Of a DNA stretch of 64,000 nt, positions 35,472 to 44,772 are shown one piece after another. How positions within the stretch are numbered: the first letter of the stretch is position 1; each line of letters opens with the position of its first letter. The DNA is from Acidobacteriota bacterium. Its GTDB lineage: Bacteria; Acidobacteriota; Terriglobia; Acidiferrales; UBA7541. The notes below the pieces were generated by a model that was given only the letters and a program-made list of their open reading frames with translations, was not told the origin of the DNA and did no database searches. The stretch covers positions 100,736 to 164,735 of the forward strand of contig JABCZN010000009.1 of the NCBI GenBank assembly GCA_013289665.1, given 5' to 3'. The position numbers and the translations under genes were made by a program.

Positions 35472-37139
35472 TTGAGCAAGAGCAAACAATCACTCACAGT
35501 TATTCCCCTGGGGGGGCTTGGCGAATTCGGAATGAACATGATGGCGTTCCGGTTCGGCGACGACATTCTGGTGGTGGACGCGGGAATGATGTTCCCGGAG
35601 TCCGAATTGCTGGGCGTGGACCTGGTAATTCCGGACATCACGTACCTGAAGCAGAACCGCCAGCACGTGCGGGCGATTGTGCTGACCCACGGGCATGAGG
35701 ACCACATCGGGGCGCTGCCATACATTTTGCGCGACCTGAATGTGCCAATTTATGGGACGCGGTTCACGCTGGCGCTGGTGAAGAAGCGGCTGGCGGAGGC
35801 CGGACTGCTGGATTCGGCGAAGCTGTTTGAAGCGGTGCCGGGACGGCTGGTGGAGATCGGGCCGTTTGAAGTGGAGTTTATTCCGGTGACCCACAGCACG
35901 ATTGACTGCGTGGCGCTGGCGATACGGACGCCGGTGGGCGTGGTGATTCATTCGGGAGATTTCAAGATCGATCAGACTCCCGTGGACCATTACCAGTTTG
36001 ATCTGCATGCGTTCGCGCGGTATGGGAACGAAGGCGTGCTGGCGCTGTTCAGCGATTCGACGAACGTGGAGCGGCCGGGATTTACGCCGTCCGAGCGGGT
36101 GGTGGCGCCGCGGATTGAAGAGTTGACGCGGTCGGCGCCGAAGCGGGTGGTGCTGACGTGTTTTGCGTCGTCGGTGCACCGCATTCAGCAGGTGATTGAT
36201 ATTGCGGACCGCGTAGGACGGAAGGTCGCATTTGTCGGGCGCAGCATGGTGGACAACGTCGAGATTGCGCACGATTTGGGATATTTGCGGATTCCGGACG
36301 GGATGGTGGTGCGACCGCAGGATATCCGGGGCTTCGAACCGCGGAAGCTGATTATAATTGCGAGCGGATCACAGGCCGAGCCGATGTCGTCGATGTCGCG
36401 GATTGCGGTGGACAATCACCGGTTCGTGACGATCGATGAGAATGACACGGTGATTTTGTCGGCGCGGATTATTCCGGGCAATGAGAAGGCGATTTTCCGG
36501 ATGCTGGATCACATGTTCCGGCGGCGGGCGCTGGTCTATTACGACAACTCGTCGGGGCCGATCCACGTTTCGGGGCACGCGAGCCAGGAAGAGCAGAAAC
36601 TACTGCTGCAACTGGTGAAGCCGAAATATTTCATACCGGTGCATGGCGAGTACCGGCATTTGTTCCGGCACGCGGCGCTGGCGCACCAATTGGGCGTGGT
36701 GAGCGGCGAGATTATGCTGCTCGAGGATGGGAAGTGCGTGGAGTTTACAGAAGATGGAGCGTTCCGGCGTGATCCGGTGACGGCGGGGCGGGTGCTGGTG
36801 GATTCCGGTTCGCTCGAGGAGATTGAAGAGGTTGTGGTGCGCGACCGGAAGCATCTGTCGGAAGAGGGCGTGGTGATTCCCATCATCGCGATTGACAAGC
36901 ATACGGGGCGGGTGGAATCGGCGCCGGAGATTGTTACGCGCGGGTTGATGAGCGAAAACGGGAACGAGATGCTGGCGGGGGCGCGGGAGTGTGTGGCGCG
37001 GACGGTGGAAATGTCTAACCTGGAAGAGCGGGCGGATTGGTCGGTGATTAAGGAAAAGATCCGCGTGGATTTGAAGAGGTATATCAATAAGCAGACATCG
37101 AAAAGGCCGTTGATTTTGCCGGTGATTCTGGAAGTATAA
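35472..37139 (+). CDS. rnj: Ribonuclease J
   Basis: 555 aa. TTG start at 35472 (SKSKQSLTVIPLGGLGEFG) with GGAGAG upstream. Metallo-beta-lactamase/beta-CASP nuclease: LTHGHEDHIGALPYIL, then VTHSTIDCVALAI, SDSTNVERPG, ASGSQAEPMS, and HVSGHASQEEQKLLLQLVKPKYFIPVHGEYRH. 5'-exo/endonuclease of RNA decay and rRNA maturation. Full length with the C-terminal domain. Confidence 0.95.
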   Translation: MSKSKQSLTVIPLGGLGEFGMNMMAFRFGDDILVVDAGMMFPESELLGVDLVIPDITYLKQNRQHVRAIVLTHGHEDHIGALPYILRDLNVPIYGTRFTLALVKKRLAEAGLLDSAKLFEAVPGRLVEIGPFEVEFIPVTHSTIDCVALAIRTPVGVVIHSGDFKIDQTPVDHYQFDLHAFARYGNEGVLALFSDSTNVERPGFTPSERVVAPRIEELTRSAPKRVVLTCFASSVHRIQQVIDIADRVGRKVAFVGRSMVDNVEIAHDLGYLRIPDGMVVRPQDIRGFEPRKLIIIASGSQAEPMSSMSRIAVDNHRFVTIDENDTVILSARIIPGNEKAIFRMLDHMFRRRALVYYDNSSGPIHVSGHASQEEQKLLLQLVKPKYFIPVHGEYRHLFRHAALAHQLGVVSGEIMLLEDGKCVEFTEDGAFRRDPVTAGRVLVDSGSLEEIEEVVVRDRKHLSEEGVVIPIIAIDKHTGRVESAPEIVTRGLMSENGNEMLAGARECVARTVEMSNLEERADWSVIKEKIRVDLKRYINKQTSKRPLILPVILEV

Positions 37140-37327
37140 GAGGAGTGGCCAGCGACCGGTGGCAGTAAAGAGGGGAAAAAGATAACGCTGAGACGCAGAG
37201 GGTTCGCAGGGAAGATGAGTACGAGCGGTGATGACTGGTACCTCGAACGCAGTGAAAGTGCCCGCCTGGATTGAATCGGAAATAAGAAAAGTAGGCTTCA
37301 GGAAGCATAGGCTAGAATCGAACACCT

Positions 37328-38617
37328 ATGACACAAGCGGGGAGGACTGTGGCAAGCAGCGGCGCGACGGGCCCCGAGAATCCGGTGACGGGGTCGAGGG
37401 CGGCGTTTGTATTTATTATTGTTACGGTGACGCTAGATTTTCTGGCGTTCGGGATTATTGCGCCGGTTTTGCCGAACCTGATTATTGCGTTTGAGGGCGG
37501 GAACATGGCAAAGGCGGCGGCGGTCACCGGGTATTTCGGTTTCGCTTGGAATCTGATGCAATTCCTGTTCTTGCCGGTGCTGGGGGCGTGGAGCGACCGG
37601 TTCGGGCGGCGTCCGGTGATCCTGATTTCGTGCCTGGGATTGGGGCTGGATTATATTTTCATGGCGATGGCGCCTTCCCTGCGATGGCTGTTTGTGGGGA
37701 GGCTGATTTCCGGGATTACGGCGTCGAATGTGTCCACGGCGTTTGCCTACATCACGGACATCACGGCTCCCGCGGAACGCGCCAAGAAATTTGGGATGTT
37801 GGGAGCGGCGTTTGGCGTGGGATTTGTGGTGGGGCCGGCAGTGGGCGGATTGCTCGGTCAAATCAATTTGCGCGCGCCGTTCTGGGCAGCCGCCGTGCTG
37901 AGCCTGGCGAACTTTTTCTACGGTCTGTTTGTGCTGCCGGAATCGTTGCCGAAGGAACGACGGTCGGAATCGGCGTGGCACATGGCGAATCCGCTGGGAT
38001 CGCTGACGTTGCTGCGGTCGCATCCGGAGCTGGCGGGGTTGTCGATCGTGGTGTTTCTCTACTACCTGGCACACCAGGCGCTGCAAAACGTGTTCGTGCT
38101 CTACACCGAGTATCGGTTTGGATGGAATACGAAAAGCGTGGGAATCTCGCTGGCGCTGGTGGGGGTGTGCGCGGTGATTGTGTCGGGCGGGATGGTAGGA
38201 CCGTACGTGAAAAAGGTGGGAGAGCGAATTGGATTGGTGACGGGACTCCTGTGGGGTGTACTGGGATTCGCGGGATTTGCGCTGGCATGGAAGGGCTGGC
38301 AAATGCTGGCGGCGATTCCATTCATTGCGTTGTGGGGAGTGGCGGGACCTTCGGTGCAGTCGCTGATGTCGCAACGGGTGGATCCGACGTCGCAGGGGAA
38401 ATTGCAAGGGGCGATCAATTCGTTGCGAGCGTTGACGGGGATGCTGGGTCCACTGTTGTTTACGCAGGTGTTTTCCGCAGCGATTTCACCGACGGCGCGG
38501 ATTCATTTGCCTGGCGCGCCCTATTATCTGGCGGCGGCGTTGTTGACGTGCAGCTTGGTGATGTCCGTGGTGGTTACACGGGGAGTGGTGGTGGCGAAAC
38601 GGGCTGCGCCTGCCTGA
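37328..38617 (+). CDS. MFS transporter, TetA-like multidrug efflux type
   Basis: 429 aa, ATG at 37328. Twelve hydrophobic segments. DHA1/TetA marks: FGIIAPVLPNLI in TM1, the loop 2-3 motif LGAWSDRFGRRPVILIS, and GFVVGPAVGGLLG in TM5. Long Gly/Ala-rich N-terminus. Likely proton-driven drug export; substrate unknown. Ends just before a bidirectional terminator. Confidence 0.88.
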   Translation: MTQAGRTVASSGATGPENPVTGSRAAFVFIIVTVTLDFLAFGIIAPVLPNLIIAFEGGNMAKAAAVTGYFGFAWNLMQFLFLPVLGAWSDRFGRRPVILISCLGLGLDYIFMAMAPSLRWLFVGRLISGITASNVSTAFAYITDITAPAERAKKFGMLGAAFGVGFVVGPAVGGLLGQINLRAPFWAAAVLSLANFFYGLFVLPESLPKERRSESAWHMANPLGSLTLLRSHPELAGLSIVVFLYYLAHQALQNVFVLYTEYRFGWNTKSVGISLALVGVCAVIVSGGMVGPYVKKVGERIGLVTGLLWGVLGFAGFALAWKGWQMLAAIPFIALWGVAGPSVQSLMSQRVDPTSQGKLQGAINSLRALTGMLGPLLFTQVFSAAISPTARIHLPGAPYYLAAALLTCSLVMSVVVTRGVVVAKRAAPA

Positions 38618-38651
38618 ACTTGGACTGGAAGGTGAGACGGAACTGTTAGAA

Positions 38652-38670
38652 GCGGAAGCTTCGCTTCCGC
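38652..38670. repeat. GCGGAAGC-TTC-GCTTCCGC palindrome
   Basis: Perfect 8-bp stem; sister of 30308-30326. Confidence 0.75.
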
Positions 38671-38672
38671 GC

Positions 38673-38711
38673 AAAAGTAGCGGCCCCAACCGGGTCGGGG
38701 CCGCTACTTTT
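38673..38711. terminator. Bidirectional terminator-like hairpin
   Basis: 15-bp perfect stem: AAAAGTAGCGGCCCC (38673-38687) with GGGGCCGCTACTTTT (38697-38711), loop AACCGGGTC. The A/T ends give a U-run on either strand. The stop codon of the minus-strand TPR gene (38706-38704) lies in the arm. Confidence 0.85.
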
Positions 38712-40929
38712 GGGCGGCTAGCGCAACGAGGCGCCTGGTGGCGAAGTCGAGGGTCGGATTCAGCGCAAGGGCGCGTTGGTATTCCTGGATGGCGGTTGTG
38801 CGGTCGCCGGATTTTTCCGCGTTGACAGCGAGGCCGAGGTGGACCTGATCGGCGCTTTCCCAGGCAGGATTGAGCTGAAGAATCTTGCGCAACTGGTCGC
38901 TAGACTCAGCGAAGCGGTTCGAACCAGCCAGGGCGTTGGCGAGGGCCTGGCGTACATACAAGGCATCGGGTTGAAGCTGAACGGCGCGCTGGAGGACTTC
39001 GACGGCGCGAGCGGGATCACCCGCGTATTGCAGGGAAACTCCCCACTTATCGAGGATGGTAGGGTTGGCCGGGCGCAGGGCCGAAGCGCGCGCGAAGGCT
39101 TGCGCGGCGCGTTGCCACTGGCCGACCTGCGAGGCAGCGTCGCCGAGACGGACCAAAGCGGCGAAATCACGGGGGTCCGTGTTTTGGATGGATTGCAGAG
39201 CGGCAGATGCGCTTGCGGCTTTTTCATTGGCGGCGGCAAGAGAGGCGAGTTGCAGGAAGTAGGTGGATTGGCCGGGGTCGAGCGTGGCGGCGTGCTGGTA
39301 AGTCGCACGAGCGAGCTGCCAATTTTGCTGGAGAGTGTAGACCTTGGCGAGATTGACCCAGGGAATGAGGTAGTCAGGATAGAGGCGGATGGCTTCTTTA
39401 AGGTGCGGAATGGCCGCGTCGTAATCGCGTTTGTCGGTGAGATACCAGGCGGCGTTGATCTGGCCGAGTTCGTAGGCGGGATTGAACTGCAGGGCAAGGA
39501 GAACATGTTCGAGGGCGTGATCCAGGTCGCCGCGGTCGTAGTAGGCGGAGGCTAGCTGACCCTGGACGATGTACGAGTTCGGAGAGCGGAGGACGGTTTC
39601 TGAGAGCAAGGAGTAGTTGTCGTGGAAAATGGCGATGCGGCGCTCGGTCTGGACAACGTAGCAGACAAACACAGCGGCTAGAGCGGCGCCGAGGGCAAAG
39701 CGGAGCGGGGCCGAGCGAACCTCGGAATATATAGCGAGGGTGAGGGCGGCGGCGAGGATGGAGAAACCTACAGAGGGAATGTAGAGATAGCGTTCAGTGA
39801 AGAAGTTTGCTGCGACGGAATTGAGGCTGAGCGCGGGAGCCAACGTGAAGGCGAACCAGCACAGGGCAAAGGAAACTGCGGGTTGTGCGGATCGGAAATA
39901 GAGAATGGCGGCGACGAGGAGGAGTCCCAAGATAAATCCCACAAGCGCCCACACCGTGAAGGTGTAGGGCATCGGGAACGCGTAGAAGTAGTTCATGTGG
40001 ATGGGGACGAGGAGTTTGCCGACGTAACGCGCGAAGACCGCGGGAATGGCGAACAAAAGCTGCATAAGGGAGAGCCTGGGCCGATCGATGCTGGAGTGGG
40101 GAGAAAAGCCTCCGAGAGCGTAACTACGTGCGGAGAGATAGACCAGCAGCGCAACCAGAAAGGGTGCAAGACGCGAAGCGAGCGAGCGAAGGACAGGGAT
40201 GCGATTGCGCGGATAAAGGAATTCGTAGCCGAGGAGTATGGCGGGAAACAGAATCGCGGGTTCCTTGCTGAATAGAGCGGCGAGAAAGAACAAAACACTC
40301 AGAACGAGAGGCGGGAGAGGTGTTTGTGTCGAACGGGCGCGGTCGTAGAAGAGCATGGCGAGAAGCAGGAAGAGGCCGCATTGGAGTTCGGGGAGGGCGG
40401 CGATCCAGGCGACGGGTTCAGAATGCATGGGATGCAGGGCGAAGAAGAGGGATGTCCAAAGCGCGAGGGTTGGTGAGGCAAGAGAAGCGACGAGCAGGTA
40501 GAGAACGGCGACAACCGCGGCGTTCAGTAGAACATTGAAAAGATGCCATGGGAGAGGATTACGGCCGAAGATGTGGTACTCGGCCGTATAGACAAGCGGT
40601 TGAAGCGGACGATAGTAGTTGCTTCCGTAGGCGGCGTTTTCCTTGCTCTTGTGGGCGAAGGACCAGACGTCGCCGGTGAAGGCTTGACCGAGGTTTTTAG
40701 CTTCGAGCACAAGAGAATTTTGGAGGATCTGGAGTTTGTCGTCGGTGACGAAGTCGTTGCGGAGGGTGGGGGCGTAGAGGGCGAGGGAGAGGAGGATGAG
40801 GATCGAAAGATGCAGGAAGCGGGTGCGAGAGCAAGAGCGTTGCGCGGGAGAAGCAGAGGTGACCGAGGACCGTGGAGCGACGGGGGGTGACTGGGAGATT
40901 TTCGGAGAATTTTTGCGTTTTCTGGACAA
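38704..40929 (-). CDS. Membrane protein with C-terminal TPR repeats (TMTC/PMT-like)
   Basis: 741 aa from the ATG at 40929. After a basic Ser/Pro-rich N-terminus come about ten membrane helices (residues 45-430) with APTLRNDFVTDDKLQIL and DRPRLSLMQLLFAIPAVFARY, resembling GT-C-type or TMTC-like membrane mannosyl transferases. Residues 450-740 hold seven or so TPR units (DYDAAIPHLKEAIRLYPDY; GDPARAVEVLQRAVQLQPDA; GDRTTAIQEYQRALALNPT). Possibly envelope glycosylation or complex assembly; function inferred from form only. Confidence 0.75.
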   Translation of the reverse strand: MSRKRKNSPKISQSPPVAPRSSVTSASPAQRSCSRTRFLHLSILILLSLALYAPTLRNDFVTDDKLQILQNSLVLEAKNLGQAFTGDVWSFAHKSKENAAYGSNYYRPLQPLVYTAEYHIFGRNPLPWHLFNVLLNAAVVAVLYLLVASLASPTLALWTSLFFALHPMHSEPVAWIAALPELQCGLFLLLAMLFYDRARSTQTPLPPLVLSVLFFLAALFSKEPAILFPAILLGYEFLYPRNRIPVLRSLASRLAPFLVALLVYLSARSYALGGFSPHSSIDRPRLSLMQLLFAIPAVFARYVGKLLVPIHMNYFYAFPMPYTFTVWALVGFILGLLLVAAILYFRSAQPAVSFALCWFAFTLAPALSLNSVAANFFTERYLYIPSVGFSILAAALTLAIYSEVRSAPLRFALGAALAAVFVCYVVQTERRIAIFHDNYSLLSETVLRSPNSYIVQGQLASAYYDRGDLDHALEHVLLALQFNPAYELGQINAAWYLTDKRDYDAAIPHLKEAIRLYPDYLIPWVNLAKVYTLQQNWQLARATYQHAATLDPGQSTYFLQLASLAAANEKAASASAALQSIQNTDPRDFAALVRLGDAASQVGQWQRAAQAFARASALRPANPTILDKWGVSLQYAGDPARAVEVLQRAVQLQPDALYVRQALANALAGSNRFAESSDQLRKILQLNPAWESADQVHLGLAVNAEKSGDRTTAIQEYQRALALNPTLDFATRRLVALAAQK

Positions 40930-41245
40930 GGTGTTGGGTCGGACTTGAATCTTTGGTGATGTCTAGAGTCTAGCGCAGCAGCGCTCGGGAGAGGAAGGCG
41001 GGAAAGAATGGGGAGAGGCGAACAGCACAGGCCAAAGCGTACGCTAGCTGGGGGCTTGGCTGGTCGGAAAAATGATTGGGTGTATCGGGTTTATTGATTC
41101 TGGGGGCGCAGGGGTATAGGCTGGAATCCCACGCAGAGGTAGTCGATCTGAAGATCGGCCACTACACAGAGATTGGAAGAGCGGCCTGTCCGCCTGAGGC
41201 GGACAGGCCTAGAAAAGCACAGGAATCGGAGAAGGAGGAAAGATT
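40930..41245. repeat. Divergent intergenic region with palindromes
   Basis: GCACAGGCCAAAGCGTACGC (41028-41047), GGCCGATC-TGAA-GATCGGCC with ACTAC (41139-41164 region), and GGCCTGTCCGCC-TGA-GGCGGACAGGCC (41182-41208). No gene. Confidence 0.75.
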
Positions 41246-42721
41246 ATGGCTACAGCAACTACAGTGATTGAACCTAAGGTGAAGGTAACGGCAACGAAAC
41301 TTTTGATCAATGGGAAATGGGTGGATGCGGCTTCGGGGAAGACGTTTCCGACGATTAATCCTTCGACAGGCGAAGTGATTACGCAGGTGGCGGAGGCGGA
41401 TGCGGCCGATGTAGACAAGGCAGTGGCGGCAGCGCGGGCGGCGTTTGAAAAGGGGGCTTGGCGGAAGATGTCGGCTTCGGCGCGCGGCGTGCTTATGAAT
41501 AAGCTGGCGGATTTGATCGAGAAACACGCGGAAGAGTTGGCCGAACTGGAATCATTGGACAACGGGAAGCCGTACCAGGTGGCGCTGGCGGCCGATTTGC
41601 AGCTGACCATTGCATGCTACCGGTATTACGCCGGGTGGGCTGACAAGATTCAGGGAAAGACGATTCCGGTGCAGGGGCGGTATTTTACCTACACAAAGCA
41701 TGAGCCGGTGGGCGTGGTGGGGCAGATTATTCCGTGGAATTTTCCGCTGTTGATGCAGGCTTGGAAATTGGCGCCGGCGCTGGCGGCGGGTTGCACGTCG
41801 GTGCTGAAGCCGGCGGAGCAGACGCCGTTGACGGCATTGCGCGTGGGCGAATTGATGATGGAGGCGGGATTCCCGGATGGCGTGGTGAACATACTGCCGG
41901 GGTATGGGCCTACGGCAGGCGCGGCGATCGCGCGGCACATGGATGTGGATAAGGTGGCGTTCACCGGATCGACGGAAGTTGGGCATTTGATCATGCGGGG
42001 GGCCGCGGATTCGAATTTGAAGCGGGTGACGCTGGAGCTGGGCGGGAAGAGCCCGAACATAGTGTTTGCGGACGCGGATATGGACAAGGCGATTGAAGGG
42101 GCGCACTTTGCGCTGTTCTTCAATCAGGGCCAGTGCTGCTGTGCGGGTTCGCGCTTGTTTGTGGAGGAGAAGTGCTACGACGAGTTCGTGGCGAAGAGCG
42201 TGGAACGAGCAAAGAAGCGGACGGTGGGCAATCCGTTTGACAAGAAGACGGAGCAGGGACCGCAGGTGGACCAGGACCAGTTTAATAAGGTGATGGGTTA
42301 CATCGAGACCGGAAAAAAGGAAAACGCGAAATTGCTGGCGGGCGGGAACCGCGTTGGCGACAAGGGATATTTTATCGAGCCGACGGTGTTCGCGGACGTG
42401 CAGGACAACATGACGATAGCACGGGAGGAGATTTTCGGGCCGGTGATGTCGATCCTGAAATTCAAGGACATTTCGGAAGTTGTGGAGAGGGCGAACAAGT
42501 CGGTGTATGGATTGGCGGCAGCGGTTTGGACGCAGGACATCACAAAGGCTCATGCGATTGCAGATGGCGTGCGGGCGGGGACGGTGTGGGTGAACTGCTA
42601 TGACGTGTTCGATGCCGCTGCGCCGTTTGGCGGATTTAAGCAGTCGGGCCTGGGACGGGAGTTGGGAGAATATGGGTTGGCAAATTATACGGAGGTTAAG
42701 ACGGTTACGGTGAAGCTTTAG
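41246..42721 (+). CDS. Aldehyde dehydrogenase (NAD-dependent, ALDH1/2 type)
   Basis: 491 aa, ATG at 41246 with AGGAGGAAAG upstream. Motifs: [32 protein letters not shown], catalytic Glu in [12 protein letters not shown], nucleophile Cys in [20 protein letters not shown], and [17 protein letters not shown]. Typical of broad-range retinal/betaine-like aldehyde dehydrogenases; substrate not defined. No linked pathway gene beside it. Confidence 0.94.
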   Translation: MATATTVIEPKVKVTATKLLINGKWVDAASGKTFPTINPSTGEVITQVAEADAADVDKAVAAARAAFEKGAWRKMSASARGVLMNKLADLIEKHAEELAELESLDNGKPYQVALAADLQLTIACYRYYAGWADKIQGKTIPVQGRYFTYTKHEPVGVVGQIIPWNFPLLMQAWKLAPALAAGCTSVLKPAEQTPLTALRVGELMMEAGFPDGVVNILPGYGPTAGAAIARHMDVDKVAFTGSTEVGHLIMRGAADSNLKRVTLELGGKSPNIVFADADMDKAIEGAHFALFFNQGQCCCAGSRLFVEEKCYDEFVAKSVERAKKRTVGNPFDKKTEQGPQVDQDQFNKVMGYIETGKKENAKLLAGGNRVGDKGYFIEPTVFADVQDNMTIAREEIFGPVMSILKFKDISEVVERANKSVYGLAAAVWTQDITKAHAIADGVRAGTVWVNCYDVFDAAAPFGGFKQSGLGRELGEYGLANYTEVKTVTVKL

Positions 42722-42942
42722 GAGAGTTGACAGCCAACAGTCTACAGCCGTCAGCTTAACTGGGGGCCGGGCGAGCCCGGCCCCAGGAAAGATTCAAGCT
42801 GGATGAGGATTCAGAGCGTTGTGGGTTTGAATTGCGGATCGCGGAGCGGTAGCGGAGCTACAGCACCCCAAAGGTGGCCGATCTGAAGATCGGCCCCTAC
42901 ATGGGAAGACGCGGCCACCTGAAGGTGACCGCTGCGGGGAAT
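42722..42942. repeat. Intergenic palindromes downstream of the aldehyde dehydrogenase
   Basis: GGGGCCGGGCGAGCCCGGCCCC (42763-42784), GGCCGATC-TGAA-GATCGGCC with CCTAC (42876-42900) and GGCCACCTGAAGGTGACC (42913-42930). Confidence 0.8.
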
Positions 42943-42945
42943 GTC

Positions 42946-42976
42946 AGGGGTCCAGCGCGCTGGGCCCCTACTTTTT
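42946..42976 (+). repeat. Palindrome abutting the rimI start codon
   Basis: AGGGGTCCAG-CGCG-CTGGGCCCCT (42946-42969; one G-T pair), then ACTTTTTT directly before ATG. It looks like both a repeat unit and an intrinsic terminator. Confidence 0.7.
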
Positions 42977-42977
42977 T

Positions 42978-43430
42978 ATGGCGATTACTACGCGGCAATA
43001 TGAAGCGAAGGACTTTGCGCGGCTGCACAAGCTGGACCAGGAGTGTTTTCCGCCGGGGATTTCCTACAGTAAGTGGTCGCTGCATTATTATCTGAGTTTG
43101 CCGGGGGCGGACTGCATGGTGGCGGAGGAGGGGAAACAGATCGCGGGATTCATTCTGGCGGAGGAGAATCCGCCACTGGGGCACATTATTACGCTGGATG
43201 TGGCGGAGGGATTCCGGAGGCGGGGAGTGGGGACGATACTTTTGCGGGAGATGGAGCAGCATTTTGCGTTTCAGGGGGTGCAGTCGGTGCTGCTGGAAAC
43301 GTCAGTGGAGAATAAGAGCGGGATTGCGTTCTGGGAGCGGCATGGATATCGTACGGAGGCGGTGGTGAAGAAATATTATTTGGGGAAGATTGACGCGTGG
43401 GAGATGAGGAAGAAATTGGGAAAAAGATAA
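42978..43430 (+). CDS. rimI: RimI-like ribosomal protein alanine N-acetyltransferase
   Basis: 150 aa, ATG at 42978. GNAT fold: CFPPGISYSKWSLHYYL near the N-terminus, acetyl-CoA loop VAEGFRRRGVGTILLREME, then LETSVENKSGIAFWERHGY. These match RimI-type N-alpha-acetyltransferases. No Shine-Dalgarno: the base just before the ATG is the U-run of a palindromic repeat. Substrate not certain. Confidence 0.8.
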   Translation: MAITTRQYEAKDFARLHKLDQECFPPGISYSKWSLHYYLSLPGADCMVAEEGKQIAGFILAEENPPLGHIITLDVAEGFRRRGVGTILLREMEQHFAFQGVQSVLLETSVENKSGIAFWERHGYRTEAVVKKYYLGKIDAWEMRKKLGKR

Positions 43431-43770
43431 CGCAGAGATTCAGAGAGAAGAGTAACCGAAGAGCACAACCAGGTGTGCTTGTGCCAGAAGAGGGAATCTG
43501 AAAACCGTGCGAGGAAGATCGGAATGCATTTCGGCAGAGGTTTTTCTTTTGGTTCGGAAAGAAAGTGTCGCGCCTGCGGCGCTTGAGGACTTTTTTGTCT
43601 TTATGCCCAGCCCACGGACTGGCCCGACCTCTGCCGCGCCTCCGGCGCTTCACGCTTTTGAGGCGGTTGGATGGCAGAAATAAGCAAGAGCACAGCCAGG
43701 AATGGATGTGCGACAAATGCAAGAGAAACCCAAGAGGACAGGCGAAAGCCTGTGCTACCAGGAGAGCTGA
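43431..43770. repeat. Intergenic repeats upstream of uppP
   Basis: GCACAACCAGGTGTGCTTGTGC (about 43458), GCACAGCCAGGAATGGATGTGC (43690-43711) and GACAGGCGAAAGCCTGTGCTACC (43738-43760). The middle (43560-43660) has GCGCCTGCGGCGCTTGAGG-like near-palindromes. No gene. Confidence 0.65.
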
Positions 43771-44661
43771 GTGAGCGACTATTTACTGAGTGTGATTTTG
43801 GGGGTGGTAGAGGGTTTGACGGAGTTTTTACCGGTTAGTTCGACGGCGCATTTACGGATTTCGGAGGCGCTCCTGCACATTGATTTGGGGAGTTCGTATT
43901 GGAAGATGTATACGATTGTGATTCAGTTGGGGGCGATACTGACTTTACCGATTTATTTTCGGGAGCGGATTCTGAAGTTTCTCTCTACGTTTCCTAAGGG
44001 GGAGCGCGGGGACCGGACGGTGCTGACGCATCCGTTGAGTTTGGTTCTGATGGCGTTTGTGGTGACGGCGATACCGGCGTTTTTGATGACCAAGATTATT
44101 GGGAAGCATCTGGAGAGTTTGACAATTATTGGGAGCGCGCTGCTGATTGGCGGGATCGTGATGTGGTTTGTGGATGCCCGGAATTCGAAGGCAGAGGCGG
44201 CTGGAGAGGGAGCGGACGGCGGCGTGATTCGGACCTGGCATATGGAAGATATGAGTCTGAGGCAGGCGGTTTGGATTGGGGCGTGCCAGATATTGTCGGC
44301 GGTGTTCCCGGGGACTTCGCGGTCGATGTCTACAATAGCGGGGGGGCAGTTGGCGGGGATGTCACGCGCGTCGGCGCTGGAGTTTTCGTTTTTTCTTTCG
44401 ATACCGACTATGGTGGTGGCTACTTGCTATGACTTGTTGAAGTCGGTTGTGGGGAAGCACGGGGACGGGATTTCGGTTTCGCATATTGATGGGCATGGAT
44501 GGATTGTGCTGGGGATTGGATTTGTGGTGTCGTTTGTGGTGGCTTATGGATCGGTGGCCTGGTTTATGGGGTATGTGAGGCGGAGGGGATTTGCTCCGTT
44601 TGCGATTTACCGGATTATTTTGGGGGTGGTGGTCTTGTATTTTGCTTCGCGGATGGGGTGA
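43771..44661 (+). CDS. uppP: Undecaprenyl-diphosphatase
   Basis: 296 aa. GTG start at 43771 with GGAG upstream. BacA/UppP signatures: EGLTEFLPVSSTAHLRISE (residues 14-32) and FPGTSRSMSTIAGGQLAGMSR (near 185-205). Eight or so membrane helices. Recycles undecaprenyl pyrophosphate for cell-wall synthesis. Confidence 0.95.
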   Translation: MSDYLLSVILGVVEGLTEFLPVSSTAHLRISEALLHIDLGSSYWKMYTIVIQLGAILTLPIYFRERILKFLSTFPKGERGDRTVLTHPLSLVLMAFVVTAIPAFLMTKIIGKHLESLTIIGSALLIGGIVMWFVDARNSKAEAAGEGADGGVIRTWHMEDMSLRQAVWIGACQILSAVFPGTSRSMSTIAGGQLAGMSRASALEFSFFLSIPTMVVATCYDLLKSVVGKHGDGISVSHIDGHGWIVLGIGFVVSFVVAYGSVAWFMGYVRRRGFAPFAIYRIILGVVVLYFASRMG

Positions 44662-44772
44662 GCAGAGAGGCAGAGTTCGCTGAGGGTTCGCAAAGAAGAG
44701 GAAGAGTTCTCACAGAGTGCACGGAAGTCAGAGCACAGAGGTCGCAGAGGAGGGTGGGAGGTGGGAATCGCG

